NCBI RefSeq assembly: GCF_001424225.1
Contig: NZ_LMOR01000001.1
Span: forward strand, 820,326 to 884,325
DNA: 64,000 nt
Reading direction: 5' to 3'
Source of the DNA: Microbacterium sp. Leaf151
GTDB taxonomy: Bacteria > Actinomycetota > Actinomycetes > Actinomycetales > Microbacteriaceae
The position numbers and the translations under genes are program-made. The notes under the pieces were generated by a model, which saw only the letters and a program-made list of their open reading frames with translations, was not told where the DNA came from and searched no databases. Below, piece after piece: positions 24,183 through 31,895 of this stretch. Every line of letters begins with the position of its first letter. The stretch's first letter is position 1.

Positions 24183-25400
24183 TCAGCTCTTGATGTACCC
24201 GTTCGGGTTCAGCACGTACTTGCGCGGGGCGCCCTTGTCGAAGTCGGCGTAGCCCTGGGGCGCGTCGTCGAGGCTGATGGGCGTGGCGTTGACGGCCTTC
24301 GCGATCTGCACCTTGTCGTGCAGGATCGCCATCATCAGCTGCCGGTTGTACTTCATCACCGGGCACTGGCCGGTCGTGAACGTCAACGACTTGGCCCAGC
24401 CGAGGCCGAGTCGAAGCGAGAGCGAACCGACCTTCGCCGCGTCGTCGACGCCGCCCGGGTCGCCCGTCACGTACAAGCCCGGGATGCCGAGGGCCCCACC
24501 GGCCGCGGTGACCTCGAACAGCGAGTTGAGCACCGCCGCCGGTGCCTCGTGCGATGAGTCGGAGCCGTGTCCGCGCGCCTCGAAGCCGACCGCGTCGACC
24601 GCGGCATCCACTTCGGGGGTGCCGAGGATCTGATCGATCTGGTCGCGCGGGTCACCCTTCGACACGTCGACGCTCTCGAATCCCAGCGACCGCACCTGCG
24701 CGAGGCGTTCGGCGTTGAGATCGCCGACGAGCACTGCCGCCGCGCCCAGCAGCTGTGCGCCGACGGCCGCGGCGATGCCGACCGGACCCGCGCCCGCGAC
24801 GTACACGGTCGATCCCGGGCGGACGCCGGCGGTGTAGGCGCCGTGGAAGCCGGTGGGGAAGATGTCGGACAGCATCGTCAGGTCGAGGATCTTCTCGAGC
24901 GCCTGCTCGCGGTCGGGGAAGACCAGCAGGTTCCAGTCGGCGTAAGGGACGAGCACGTACTCGGCCTGCCCGCCGACCCACCCGCCCATGTCGACGTATC
25001 CGTAGGCACTGCCGGGGCGGTCGGGGTTCACGTTCAGACAGATCCCGGTCTTGCCCTCTTTGCAGTTGCGGCAGCGGCCGCACGCGATGTTGAAGGGCAC
25101 AGAGACGATGTCGCCGACCTTGACGAACTCGACATCGGGACCGACCTCGATCACCTCGCCGGTGATCTCGTGGCCCAGCACGAGCCCCGCGGGGGCGGTG
25201 GTGCGACCGCGGACCATGTGCTGGTCGGAGCCGCAGATGTTCGTGGAGACGGTGCGCAGGATCGCGCCGTGGGGGACCTTCCGGCCGACGTTCGCCGGAT
25301 TCACGCCCGGGCCGTCCTTGAGCTCGAACTCGGGATAGGGGGTGTCGATGACCTCCACCACTCCGGGTTCTTTGTACGCCACTGCCTTGTTGCCGGACAT
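24183..25400 (-). CDS. fdhA: Glutathione-independent formaldehyde dehydrogenase (zinc MDR family)
   Basis: This 405-residue medium-chain dehydrogenase oxidises formaldehyde with NAD. Catalytic zinc ligands are visible at Cys56 (NICGSDQHM) and His77-Glu78 (LGHEITG). The structural zinc site is CGRCRNCKEGKTGIC (Cys107, 110, 113 and 121). VYVAGAGPVGIAAAVGAQLL is the Rossmann motif. The long insertion around residues 270-320 (SSHEAPAAVLNSLFEVTAAG) is characteristic of the Pseudomonas-type enzyme with tightly bound NAD. ATG 25400 gives the family start (MSGNKAVAYKEPG). It has no operon partner and is convergent with the SRPBCC gene. Confidence 0.9.
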   Translation of the reverse strand: MSGNKAVAYKEPGVVEVIDTPYPEFELKDGPGVNPANVGRKVPHGAILRTVSTNICGSDQHMVRGRTTAPAGLVLGHEITGEVIEVGPDVEFVKVGDIVSVPFNIACGRCRNCKEGKTGICLNVNPDRPGSAYGYVDMGGWVGGQAEYVLVPYADWNLLVFPDREQALEKILDLTMLSDIFPTGFHGAYTAGVRPGSTVYVAGAGPVGIAAAVGAQLLGAAAVLVGDLNAERLAQVRSLGFESVDVSKGDPRDQIDQILGTPEVDAAVDAVGFEARGHGSDSSHEAPAAVLNSLFEVTAAGGALGIPGLYVTGDPGGVDDAAKVGSLSLRLGLGWAKSLTFTTGQCPVMKYNRQLMMAILHDKVQIAKAVNATPISLDDAPQGYADFDKGAPRKYVLNPNGYIKS

Positions 25401-25589
25401 CGTCGTCCTCTCCGGCCGGTCGACCCGACCTGGTCGCGTCGTGTGGGCGGACCCGCAGCGACACCCGACGCGACGTGCGACCGGATTCGGCCGTGAGCGA
25501 TGCGGGGGTGCCCTCAGCCAAGACGCCGATGACCGGAACGTCAAGGGATGGCGCGAGACGCCATTCGATGCGTCATGCGCGCGACCCGT

Positions 25590-26033
25590 CTACTCCGAGG
25601 GAGAGGCCCGGCGGACGGCGTCGCGAACGGCCCTCTCGACCTCGGCCGTCACCTCGACCACCGCGAACGACACCGGCCACATCGGACCGTCGTCGAGGTG
25701 CGCGGTGTCGTCGAAGCTCACGGTGCCGTAGCGCGTCTTGAACTTCGACGCCGGCTGGTAGAAGACGACGACCTTGCCGTCTTTCGCGTAGGCCGGGAAG
25801 CCGTAGAAGGTCTTCGGGTGCAGGTGCGGCGCCTCCTCCAGCACGATGACGTGGAGGCGTTCGGCCATCGCCCGGTCGACGCCCTCGAGCTTGTCGATCG
25901 CCTCGAGGCAGGCCTCGTTCTCCTTCTCGAGCTTCGCCGCGCCCTTCAGCCCCTTCGTGGCCTTGAGCTCCTCGGCGCGCTGTTTCATCGCCGTACGTTC
26001 TTCGTCGCTGAACCCTGCTCCGCCTGCTGCCAT
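25590..26033 (-). CDS. DUF1801 / YdhG-like protein
   Basis: This is a 147-residue protein. The N-terminal third is a charged helix (RTAMKQRAEELKATKGLKGA). The rest carries the DUF1801 pattern: VIVLEEAPHLHPKTFYGFPA, KDGKVVVFYQPASKFKTRYG and a closing F-D-D. Such proteins are annotated as iron chaperones by similarity to frataxin-like YdhG, but direct evidence for that role is thin. ATG 26033 is chosen since the upstream extension runs through a dispersed repeat (26121-26181). The sufSU operon lies upstream on the same strand, separated by that repeat, so a shared Fe-S role is possible but unproven. Confidence 0.75.
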   Translation of the reverse strand: MAAGGAGFSDEERTAMKQRAEELKATKGLKGAAKLEKENEACLEAIDKLEGVDRAMAERLHVIVLEEAPHLHPKTFYGFPAYAKDGKVVVFYQPASKFKTRYGTVSFDDTAHLDDGPMWPVSFAVVEVTAEVERAVRDAVRRASPSE

Positions 26034-26120
26034 GGCATCCGTCCTCACGTGCGTCGCGATAAGGGAAGCGTAATCCTCCGCGTTCCCGCGCGGTGGGTCG
26101 CCGGTGCGGGGCAAGCGCGC

Positions 26121-26181
26121 GTTGAGTGTCCAGAACACGCCGTCGATCTCTCCACGCGCCGGAGTGTCTTGGACACTCAAC
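26121..26181. repeat. 61-bp palindromic dispersed element, copy A
   Basis: The left arm 26121-26142 (GTTGAGTGTCCAGAACACGC plus CG) and right arm 26160-26181 (ending GGACACTCAAC) are inverted copies with 3 mismatches around a 17-base loop. The element lies 53 bases downstream of the sufU stop and 87 bases upstream of the DUF1801 start. Three more copies of identical length occur in the window. Confidence 0.85.
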
Positions 26182-26234
26182 CGGGCTGGACGGGGCGGCC
26201 CCGGCGCCGCGGGGGTGCGCGTCCACAACGCAGG

Positions 26235-26690
26235 TCAGGCCTGGCGCAGCCCTTCCTCGAGCGCGACCCACGCGAGCATCGCGCACTTCACGCGCGCGGT
26301 GTACTTCGACACCCCCGACAGTGCGGCGGCGTCGGCGAACGTCTCTTCGTCGAGCGCGATCTTGCCGCGCGAGCGCATCGCCTCGCGGAAGCCGGAGATC
26401 AACGCCGAGGCGTCGGCGGTCGGCATCCCCTCGTCACCGCCGTCTTCCTGCAGCAGGGCGACGAGCATGGATGCCGACGACTGCGAGATCGAGCATCCCG
26501 CGCCCTCCCAGGTGACGGATGCCACGCGGTCGCCGTCGACGTCGACGCGGAGCGTGATCTCATCGCCGCAGATGGGGTTGCGCTGGTGCACCGTGGCGCT
26601 GTGCGCGCCCGGTTCGGCGAGGCCGAAGCCGCGACGGTTCTTCGCGTGGTCGAGGATCAGCTCCTGGTACAGCGACTCCAGCCCGCTCAC
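26235..26690 (-). CDS. sufU: Iron-sulfur cluster scaffold / sulfur acceptor SufU
   Basis: This 151-residue protein accepts persulfide sulfur from SufS. The zinc/sulfur-acceptor ligands are visible: Cys41 and Asp43 (NPICGDEI), Cys66 (EGAGCSIS) and Cys136 (ARVKCAMLAW). The SufU-specific insertion between the second and third cysteine (about residues 82-105, QEDGGDEGMPTADASALISG) separates it from IscU. GTG 26690 overlaps the sufS stop by four bases, so the pair is translationally coupled. The remaining suf genes (BDC) are not in this window. Confidence 0.9.
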   Translation of the reverse strand: MSGLESLYQELILDHAKNRRGFGLAEPGAHSATVHQRNPICGDEITLRVDVDGDRVASVTWEGAGCSISQSSASMLVALLQEDGGDEGMPTADASALISGFREAMRSRGKIALDEETFADAAALSGVSKYTARVKCAMLAWVALEEGLRQA

Positions 26691-27949
26691 GCGCGTGCTC
26701 CCGCCGTGCTCGCGCCGACGCCGAAGAAGCCGCGAACGCCCGAGACGGCGTCGAGGAACGTGTCGATCTCCTCTTCGGTCGTGTGGATCGCCGCGCTCGC
26801 GCGCACCGACGCCGTCAGGCCGAACCGGCGGTGCAGCGGCTGTGCGCAGTGGTGCCCGACACGAACGGCCACGCCGCGGGAGTCGAGGAACTGGCCCACG
26901 TCGTGCGCGTGCACGCCGTCGACCGCGAAGGCCTGCAGGGCGATGCGCTCGGCGGCATCCGTGTCTCCGAGCAGGCGGATGCCGTCGATCGAACGGAGCC
27001 CCTCGCGCATGCGCGTTTCGAGCAGGGCCTCGTGCGCTCGTGCGGCGTCGAGATCGTGTCCGCCGAGCCACCGCACCGCGGCGGCCAAAGCCACGGCCTG
27101 CGACACCGGCTGCGTGCCCGCCTCGAAGCGCTGCGGCGGCGGGAGGTATTCAGCCTTGTCGAGGCTGACGGTGGTGATCATCGACCCGCCGGTGGTGAAG
27201 GGCGGCAGCGCCTCGAGCACCTCGTCGCGGCCCCACAGGGCTCCGATGCCGTAGGGCCCGTAGATCTTGTGTCCCGAGAAGACGGCGAGGTCGACCCCGG
27301 ATGCCGGCAGGTCGAGCGCGAGGTGCGGAGCCGACTGGCACGCGTCGAGCACCGTCAGCGCGCCGACGCCGCGGGCGAGGGTGACGAGCTTCGCGACGGG
27401 GTTCACGATGCCGAGCACGTTCGAGACGTGCGGGAACGCCACGACCTTGGTGCGCTCGCCGATGAGGTCGGCTGCGGCGTGCATGTCGAGCATGCCGTCG
27501 TCGAGGACGGGGATGTGGCGCAGTCGCGCGCCCGTGCGCGCGGCGAGCTCTTGCCACGGGATGAGGTTGGCGTGGTGCTCGGCCTCGGTCACGACGATCT
27601 CGTCGCCCTCGCCCAGGCGCCCCGCGTAGCCGAGGGAACCGGCGATCAGATTCAGGCCGCCGGTCGCTCCCGAGGTCCACACCAGCTGCTCGGGCTCGGC
27701 GCCCACGAACTCGGCGACGGTGATCCGTGCGTCTTCGAACAGCTCGGTCGCGTCGGCCGCGAGCGTGTGCGCACCGCGGTGCACGGCGGAGTTCGCGCGC
27801 TCGAGGAACTCGCGCTCGGCATCCAGCACGGCACGGGGCTTCTGGCTGGTCGCTCCCGAGTCGAGGTACACGAGGGGCTGGCCGTCGATCTCGGTCTCGA
27901 GGATCGGGAAGTCGGCACGCACGGCGGCGACGTCGAAGGGGAGTGTCAC
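26687..27949 (-). CDS. sufS: Cysteine desulfurase SufS
   Basis: This 420-residue PLP enzyme releases sulfur from cysteine for Fe-S cluster assembly. LDSGATSQKPRAVLDAE opens the fold, and TEAEHHANLIPWQELA carries the PLP-stacking histidine. The Schiff-base lysine is Lys228 in VFSGHKIYGPYGIGALWG. The catalytic cysteine is Cys368 in VRVGHHCAQPLHRRFG, with the short loop typical of group II desulfurases that work with SufU. It is the first gene of a two-gene unit with sufU. ATG 27949 matches the usual SufS start. Confidence 0.93.
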   Translation of the reverse strand: MTLPFDVAAVRADFPILETEIDGQPLVYLDSGATSQKPRAVLDAEREFLERANSAVHRGAHTLAADATELFEDARITVAEFVGAEPEQLVWTSGATGGLNLIAGSLGYAGRLGEGDEIVVTEAEHHANLIPWQELAARTGARLRHIPVLDDGMLDMHAAADLIGERTKVVAFPHVSNVLGIVNPVAKLVTLARGVGALTVLDACQSAPHLALDLPASGVDLAVFSGHKIYGPYGIGALWGRDEVLEALPPFTTGGSMITTVSLDKAEYLPPPQRFEAGTQPVSQAVALAAAVRWLGGHDLDAARAHEALLETRMREGLRSIDGIRLLGDTDAAERIALQAFAVDGVHAHDVGQFLDSRGVAVRVGHHCAQPLHRRFGLTASVRASAAIHTTEEEIDTFLDAVSGVRGFFGVGASTAGARA

Positions 27950-28337
27950 CCCTCCAGGCTACGGCGCGTCGGGTGGGTGCGGGGTGTCGTGCTCGAGGCT
28001 GCCGGTCGCCTCGCCTGCGCGGAGATGTTCCGCCCGTGAGACTGCGTATCGCCGACATCGCTGTTGCACCGCGCGGCTGCCTCGTCAGCGAGACGCCGTC
28101 TCGGTGCCGCCGAGCGCGCGATCCCCCGCCGGTGGGCGCGCGAAGAGAAGCTCGACGCGCGGAAGCCCGGCGCGCGGAGACGCCGCGACTCTCGGGCCGG
28201 GTGACGTCGGGGCCGCCCCGGGTGAGAACCGGAGCGCGGGAGGGCAGGGGGAGGCGGATCCCCACAGGATGGAGGTCGGTGTCGTGGGCGGGGCGTCATC
28301 GAGTCGTCCCGCGCGTCCCGAAGCGAAGGGTGAATCC
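27950..28337. other. Gene-free stretch with first 42-bp repeat
   Basis: This 388-base divergent region lies between sufS and the Tat-exported protein. It holds the first copy of a 42-bp repeat (28080-28121) and arginine-coding GC-rich sequence open in one frame (from GTG 28033) without any recognisable domain. No clear promoter for the downstream gene is seen apart from its ribosome site (GAAGGG at 28324-28329). Confidence 0.6.
28080..28121. repeat. 42-bp direct repeat, copy 1
   Basis: Identical over 42 bases to 29120-29161, 1,040 bases away. It contains a CGAGAC-GCC-GTCTCG stem (28089-28103). The two copies flank the Tat-exported Ig-like gene. Confidence 0.9.
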
Positions 28338-29066
28338 GTGAGAGATCGAGAATCCACAACCGACTCAGACGGTCGCGCGAGAGACCTCTCCCGCCGGACG
28401 GCCATCGGCGCAGCTGCCCTCTCGGTGCCCGCCATCGTCATGGTGGCCGCCACGCCGGCTTTCGCCGGGTCGACCGACCGGAGGATCACCATCACGTTGG
28501 CCCCGACCGCGGTGCGCGTGAGCGAGTCATCGTCGGTCACCGTCCGGGTGACGAATGCCGCGGGGGCGCCGTTGGCCGGTCAGGCGGTGTCTCTTTCGGC
28601 GTCGAGCGGTGTGACGCTCGGGCCGTCGAGCGGTCTCACCGACGGCTCGGGAACCTTCACGACCAGGGTCACCCCGTCAACCGCCGAGGGCACGTCGACC
28701 ATCACCGCCGTCTCGCCCGGCGCGGGTGGAACGGTCTCGGCCGCGGCCACGCTGGCCTACGGCGCCCCCGTACTCGAGGTGCGTTTCAGTCCCGATCCGG
28801 GTAAGGGTGGGACGCGATCGGCGGTGATGGCAACCCTGACCATCCACTCGGTCGCGGTGGAGGGCAGCACGATCTCGATCTCATCGTCAGAGCCGCGCCT
28901 CGTCTTCAGCCCCTCCATCGGAACGACCGATGCCGCCGGGACGTTCAGCTCGTCCTTCGTGCCGTTCCCCAGCGGCACTCCGCGATCGGCCGACATATTT
29001 GCCTGGAGCCTGGACTACGGTACGGCGGTCACGGTCCGCTACGTGTGGCTCACCCCCTCGAACTGA
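28338..29066 (+). CDS. Tat-exported Ig-like surface protein
   Basis: This is a 242-residue protein. A twin-arginine signal spans residues 16-43: DLSRRTAIGAAALSVPAIVM, ending in A-T-P-A-F-A before Gly44. The mature part has two beta-rich, serine/threonine-rich segments resembling bacterial Ig-like (Big_1) repeats: about 48-125 (ITITLAPTAVRVSESSSVTV, VTNAAGAPLAGQAVSLSASS) and about 130-240. No enzyme motif or sortase signal is visible. GTG 28338 is selected by the GAAGGG site eight bases upstream; longer frames run back into antisense sufS. It sits between two 42-bp direct repeats. Likely a secreted or wall-associated structural protein. Confidence 0.72.
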   Translation: MRDRESTTDSDGRARDLSRRTAIGAAALSVPAIVMVAATPAFAGSTDRRITITLAPTAVRVSESSSVTVRVTNAAGAPLAGQAVSLSASSGVTLGPSSGLTDGSGTFTTRVTPSTAEGTSTITAVSPGAGGTVSAAATLAYGAPVLEVRFSPDPGKGGTRSAVMATLTIHSVAVEGSTISISSSEPRLVFSPSIGTTDAAGTFSSSFVPFPSGTPRSADIFAWSLDYGTAVTVRYVWLTPSN

Positions 29067-29119
29067 GACATGACGTCAGCCCGGTGCACGGGCCGGTTCC
29101 GGGCAGGACGTGCCCCCTA

Positions 29120-29161
29120 CCTCGTCAGCGAGACGCCGTCTCGGTGCCGCCGAGCGCGCGA
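29120..29161. repeat. 42-bp direct repeat, copy 2
   Basis: Identical to 28080-28121, starting 53 bases after the stop of the Ig-like gene. It contains the same short stem-loop. Confidence 0.9.
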
Positions 29162-29244
29162 GACGCGTGAGAATCGCGTCGGCGGCCGCATGGGAACCGT
29201 CAGCGTGACGCATCCCGGGGAGGTCGCCGCGTAGACCGGATGCC

Positions 29245-29721
29245 ATGACCCTCACGGCCCTGATCCCCACCCTCCGATCCAGCATCCCGGCGCCCTTCGA
29301 TCCCGCGGCGTGGCCCGCGGGATCCCTGCCCACCCTCGACGACGTCACGGTGCGGGCGATGTCGGTCGGCCGGTACGCCGACATCTGCGGCACGCCCTGC
29401 GTGTGCACGGGCCCGGCCGTCATCCCGGCGTCGGGTGGGGTGGCGTCCGCGACGCTGTCGACGACGGTGATCGTGGCGACGGTGGTGGATGCCACCCCCG
29501 ACACACTGAGACTCGACGCGTGCGCCGCAGGACTCGACGTGGTGTGGCGCGAAGCGCGACTGCTCGGCCGGGTGTCGCACGCCTACGACGAGCCCTTCGC
29601 GGTCATCGACGCGCACGGCAGCGAGGCGCGCGCCACGGTCGTGCTCCCCGGAGATGTCCGAGTGGGTGATCGCATCGCCGTCCCCTGCCCCGGGTGCCAC
29701 ACCCTCGGGGAGGTGCGTTGA
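29245..29721 (+). CDS. Cysteine-rich protein of unknown function
   Basis: This is a 158-residue protein, not assigned to a family. It has six cysteines in two groups, C48-x3-C-x-C (YADICGTPCVCTG) and C148-x2-C151-H (VPCPGCHT), plus Cys93, which suggests a metal or disulfide site. The middle (about 70-135) is a valine-rich beta segment, and LPGDVRVGDRIAVPCPGCH resembles a small beta-barrel edge. No signal peptide is present. The stop shares one base with the start of a 34-residue cysteine-containing frame, so the two are probably made together. Confidence 0.6.
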   Translation: MTLTALIPTLRSSIPAPFDPAAWPAGSLPTLDDVTVRAMSVGRYADICGTPCVCTGPAVIPASGGVASATLSTTVIVATVVDATPDTLRLDACAAGLDVVWREARLLGRVSHAYDEPFAVIDAHGSEARATVVLPGDVRVGDRIAVPCPGCHTLGEVR

Positions 29722-29825
29722 TGCTGCTCCACTCGATCGTCTACGCCTGCCGCTGCGCACGCGTGCAGGCGGAGTTCGATACCTGCGCCGATGACGACCC
29801 CGCACCTCTCGCGCCCATCTCGTGA
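29721..29825 (+). CDS. 34-residue cysteine-containing micro-ORF coupled to the previous gene
   Basis: The ATG at 29721 overlaps the TGA of the cysteine-rich gene (29719-29721) and the frame ends with TGA at 29823-29825. The peptide begins MLLHSIVYACRCARVQAEFD and ends in an acidic, proline-containing tail. Its three cysteines are at 10, 12 and 22. The overlap and shared cysteine richness suggest a real coupled micro-protein, but size alone makes this uncertain. Confidence 0.4.
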   Translation: MLLHSIVYACRCARVQAEFDTCADDDPAPLAPIS

Positions 29826-30122
29826 GTCGCGCGGACGTCGCCGCCGACGCGGAGCCGCCCTCGGCCGGTGTGGAGGTGATCAGGCGAGCCGCGGTCGTTC
29901 GCGAGAGGTCTGCCATCGACGGTGGGGCCGGTCGGCCGGGAGGTCGTCGAACGTCATCGCGGGTGCCGGAATGGGAATAGTGGCATGTGAAGATGTGATT
30001 CTCAGTATTTGTTTGTGCTTGCACTTCATCGGTGAACATGCCGGAATTCAGGAATTCGGCATTTCTTGACATCGTGGCAGAAAGGAAATTCCGCCGCAAT
30101 TCGGGCGCACTAATATGCCCGG
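29826..30122. other. Low-GC intergenic stretch with possible promoter
   Basis: From about 29980 to 30115 the sequence becomes clearly more AT-rich than its surroundings. GCCGGAATTC...GAATTCGGC (30041-30061) is an inverted repeat with a one-base bulge. TAATAT at 30111-30116 is a good -10 element seven bases before the ATG at 30123, which would give a leaderless transcript. The matching -35 is poor. Confidence 0.5.
30111..30116 (+). promoter_or_regulatory. Putative -10 element for a leaderless gene
   Basis: TAATAT ends six bases before ATG 30123, so transcription would start on or next to the A of the start codon. No ribosome site is present in the short gap. Leaderless mRNAs of this design are common in actinobacteria. 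Confidence 0.45.
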
Positions 30123-30383
30123 ATGACCGACATGAGCCGTGAATATCAGACGCCCTCGCTCGAAATTCTCATGCGCATCCACGGGTGGCGCGCCCGGCGG
30201 CAGGGCGACGGATGGGAGATCGGTCCGCGGGCCAGCCCCGTCTGCGTCCGACCGGGGGCGAAGGGGGCATTCGAATTGGTCGTCGACGGTGAGGCCCTCG
30301 CCCTGCCCGATGAGCCCGCGGTCATCGATTTCCTCTCGCAGGTCGCGCTGAGCCGCGCACTCGAGGGCTCGCCGCCGCAGTGA
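30123..30383 (+). CDS. Small hypothetical protein
   Basis: This is an 86-residue protein with no recognised family. It starts with an acidic/polar helix (EYQTPSLEILMRIHGWRARR), continues with short strands (GWEIGPRASPVCVRPGAKG, FELVVDGEALALPDE), and ends in a helix (PAVIDFLSQVALSRAL). It is probably a compact alpha/beta cytosolic protein. The -10-like TAATAT immediately upstream suggests a leaderless message. ATG 30132 is an alternative start. It lies in an accessory stretch with a lower-GC XRE regulator downstream. Confidence 0.5.
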   Translation: MTDMSREYQTPSLEILMRIHGWRARRQGDGWEIGPRASPVCVRPGAKGAFELVVDGEALALPDEPAVIDFLSQVALSRALEGSPPQ

Positions 30384-30721
30384 ACGGGACGACGCGCCTG
30401 CCGGTCGGGGTGACGCGGTCGCGCACGATGCGGCGTCGCGGGAGGGTCTTCGTCGGGCGAGGTCGCGTCGAGTCGAGGTGACGCGGGGGAGCAATCTCTG
30501 CACGAGAGACGCCGGGCGGGGTGCGCCTTCTCTGTCACCGGGGTCGCGTGGCAGCCGCGTCGACATTGCGCCGACTCGCAGCCGGGCTCGGCGCCCACCG
30601 GTCATGAGCAGGCGCGAGGACGCGGAATTTCTCCGCGGGACGAACACATATATGTTCTGGGTCCCGATTCGGACGTGAGTGAAGATGAAGAGTTAACGTT
30701 CGTTCAGCAACCGGGGCTGCC
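30384..30721. other. Gene-free stretch with a bulged hairpin
   Basis: This 338-base gap holds a hairpin at 30636-30666: an outer CGGGAC/GTCCCG stem, an inner GAACA/TGTTC stem around CATATA, and a three-base bulge. AACG-TT-CGTT lies near 30695, about 25 bases before the regulator start. Base composition falls toward AT in the last 100 bases. No ORF with coding character was seen. Confidence 0.5.
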
Positions 30722-31000
30722 GTGACTAGACCCTCCGTCGGATCCGAGCATGAGATTCTTTGCGCACGTCTTTCGCGCAATCTCGCCATCGAAGTACATA
30801 ATGCGCGTAACAGTTTGGGGTATTCCCAAGAAGAGGCTGCGCTGAGGGCGGGGATCGCGCCTCCGGCACTCGGTCGAATCGAGCGCGCACGCTTCTCGCA
30901 CTACCCCTGGGCGAATCCCACGTTGGAAACGCTCGTTCGCCTGCACTCGTCGTTCCAGATCGATCCCCTCCGCTGGATTCGGAGCCTTTCCGACGACTAG
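30722..31000 (+). CDS. XRE-type helix-turn-helix regulator
   Basis: This is a 92-residue protein. The HTH spans about residues 18-50: LAIEVHNARNSLGYSQEEAA, then LRAGIAPPALGRIERA, with a following helix ETLVRLHSSFQIDP. It is a single-domain XRE/Cro-type DNA-binding protein. Codon choice (AAT, ATA, AAG) and base composition are less GC-rich than in its neighbours, which suggests transfer. It starts with GTG at 30722. No partner toxin or phage gene is adjacent; kdpE follows convergently. Confidence 0.75.
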   Translation: MTRPSVGSEHEILCARLSRNLAIEVHNARNSLGYSQEEAALRAGIAPPALGRIERARFSHYPWANPTLETLVRLHSSFQIDPLRWIRSLSDD

Positions 31001-31223
31001 ATCTCGTCTACTCGGCCGCGCCGCGCGCGCCGCGCATGTTCGCGCACAGCGCTCGGAGCTCCCTTTCTCGAGGTGACGCCTTCTTTCCGACCGGTGGCTC
31101 GCAGAGGCAGACGAGCGACGCTGTCGCCGATCACTGGTGGACGATCTCGCGGTCCGGCGGACCGACGATCCTTCCGTACGTGAGGCGGAGCGCGGCGCAG
31201 CGTGACGGGCGCGGAGTGCGCCG

Positions 31224-31895
31224 TCACACGACGAGCCGATACCCCATCCCCTGCTCCGTGAGCAGGTGCACCGGGTTCGACGGGTCGGCTTCGAGCTTCT
31301 TGCGCAGTTGCGACATGTACAGGCGCAGGTATCCGGAGTCGGCGACCTGCTCGCTGGCCCAGATCTCTTTCAGCAGCGTCTGCCGGGTGATGAGCGAGCC
31401 CGGGTTGCGGGCCAGGAATTCCAGCATCCGCCACTCCGTCGGTGTCAGGTGCACACGCATTCCCTCCCGCAGCACGGCTTTGGCGGCGAGGTCCACCTCG
31501 ACGCCGCCGAACCGCACGACCGACTCGCCGCTCGAGGGCACCGAGCGACGGGCGTGTACGCGCAGGCGGGCGAGCAGCTCATCGATCTGGAAGGGCTTGG
31601 TCACGTAATCGTCGGCGCCGGCGTCGAGGGCCTCGACCTTATCGGCCGAGCCCGTGCGGCCCGAGACGACGATGATCGGCGCGGTCGTCCAGCCGCGAAG
31701 CGCCTCGATCACCTGCACGCCGTCGAGGTGCGGCATCCCGAGGTCGAGCAGCACGATGTCGGGATGCGATTGAGCGGCGAGCGTGATGGCCGCGGCACCG
31801 TCGGCCGCGGCGACGACGTCGTACCCGTGGGCGGCGAGGGTGATGCGCAGGGCGCGCACGAGCTGCGGATCGTCGTCGGCGATGAGGATCTTCAC
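31224..31895 (-). CDS. kdpE: Potassium-responsive response regulator KdpE
   Basis: This 223-residue OmpR/PhoB-type regulator has a receiver domain at 1-115 with the acidic cluster ADDDP (6-10), phosphoacceptor Asp51 (IVLLDLGMP), and Lys100 (YVTKPFQ). The winged helix at about 128-223 includes TPTEWRMLEFLARNPGSLIT and RLYMSQLRKKLEADPSNPVH. It works with KdpD to activate the kdp genes on potassium limitation or osmotic stress. Its start overlaps the kdpD stop by four bases. Confidence 0.95.
   Translation of the reverse strand: MKILIADDDPQLVRALRITLAAHGYDVVAAADGAAAITLAAQSHPDIVLLDLGMPHLDGVQVIEALRGWTTAPIIVVSGRTGSADKVEALDAGADDYVTKPFQIDELLARLRVHARRSVPSSGESVVRFGGVEVDLAAKAVLREGMRVHLTPTEWRMLEFLARNPGSLITRQTLLKEIWASEQVADSGYLRLYMSQLRKKLEADPSNPVHLLTEQGMGYRLVV

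Noticed and set aside
26121..26181. The 61-bp palindromes as simple intrinsic terminators
   Set aside because: No T-tract follows them, length is fixed at 61 bp, and one copy lies inside the kdp operon, so a plain terminator label is not adequate, although termination may be one effect.
28033..28341. Possible GTG-started ORF between sufS and the Ig-like gene
   Set aside because: Almost entirely Arg/Pro/Ala with no predicted fold, and it overlaps the 42-bp repeat.
29118..29244. attL/attR of an integrated element using the 42-bp repeats
   Set aside because: The enclosed segment holds a single structural gene and no recombinase; a mobile origin cannot be supported from this window.
30641..30669. 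Hairpin near 30650 as a fifth copy of the 61-bp family
   Set aside because: Shares only GAACA/TGTTC; stem length, loop and outer arms do not match.
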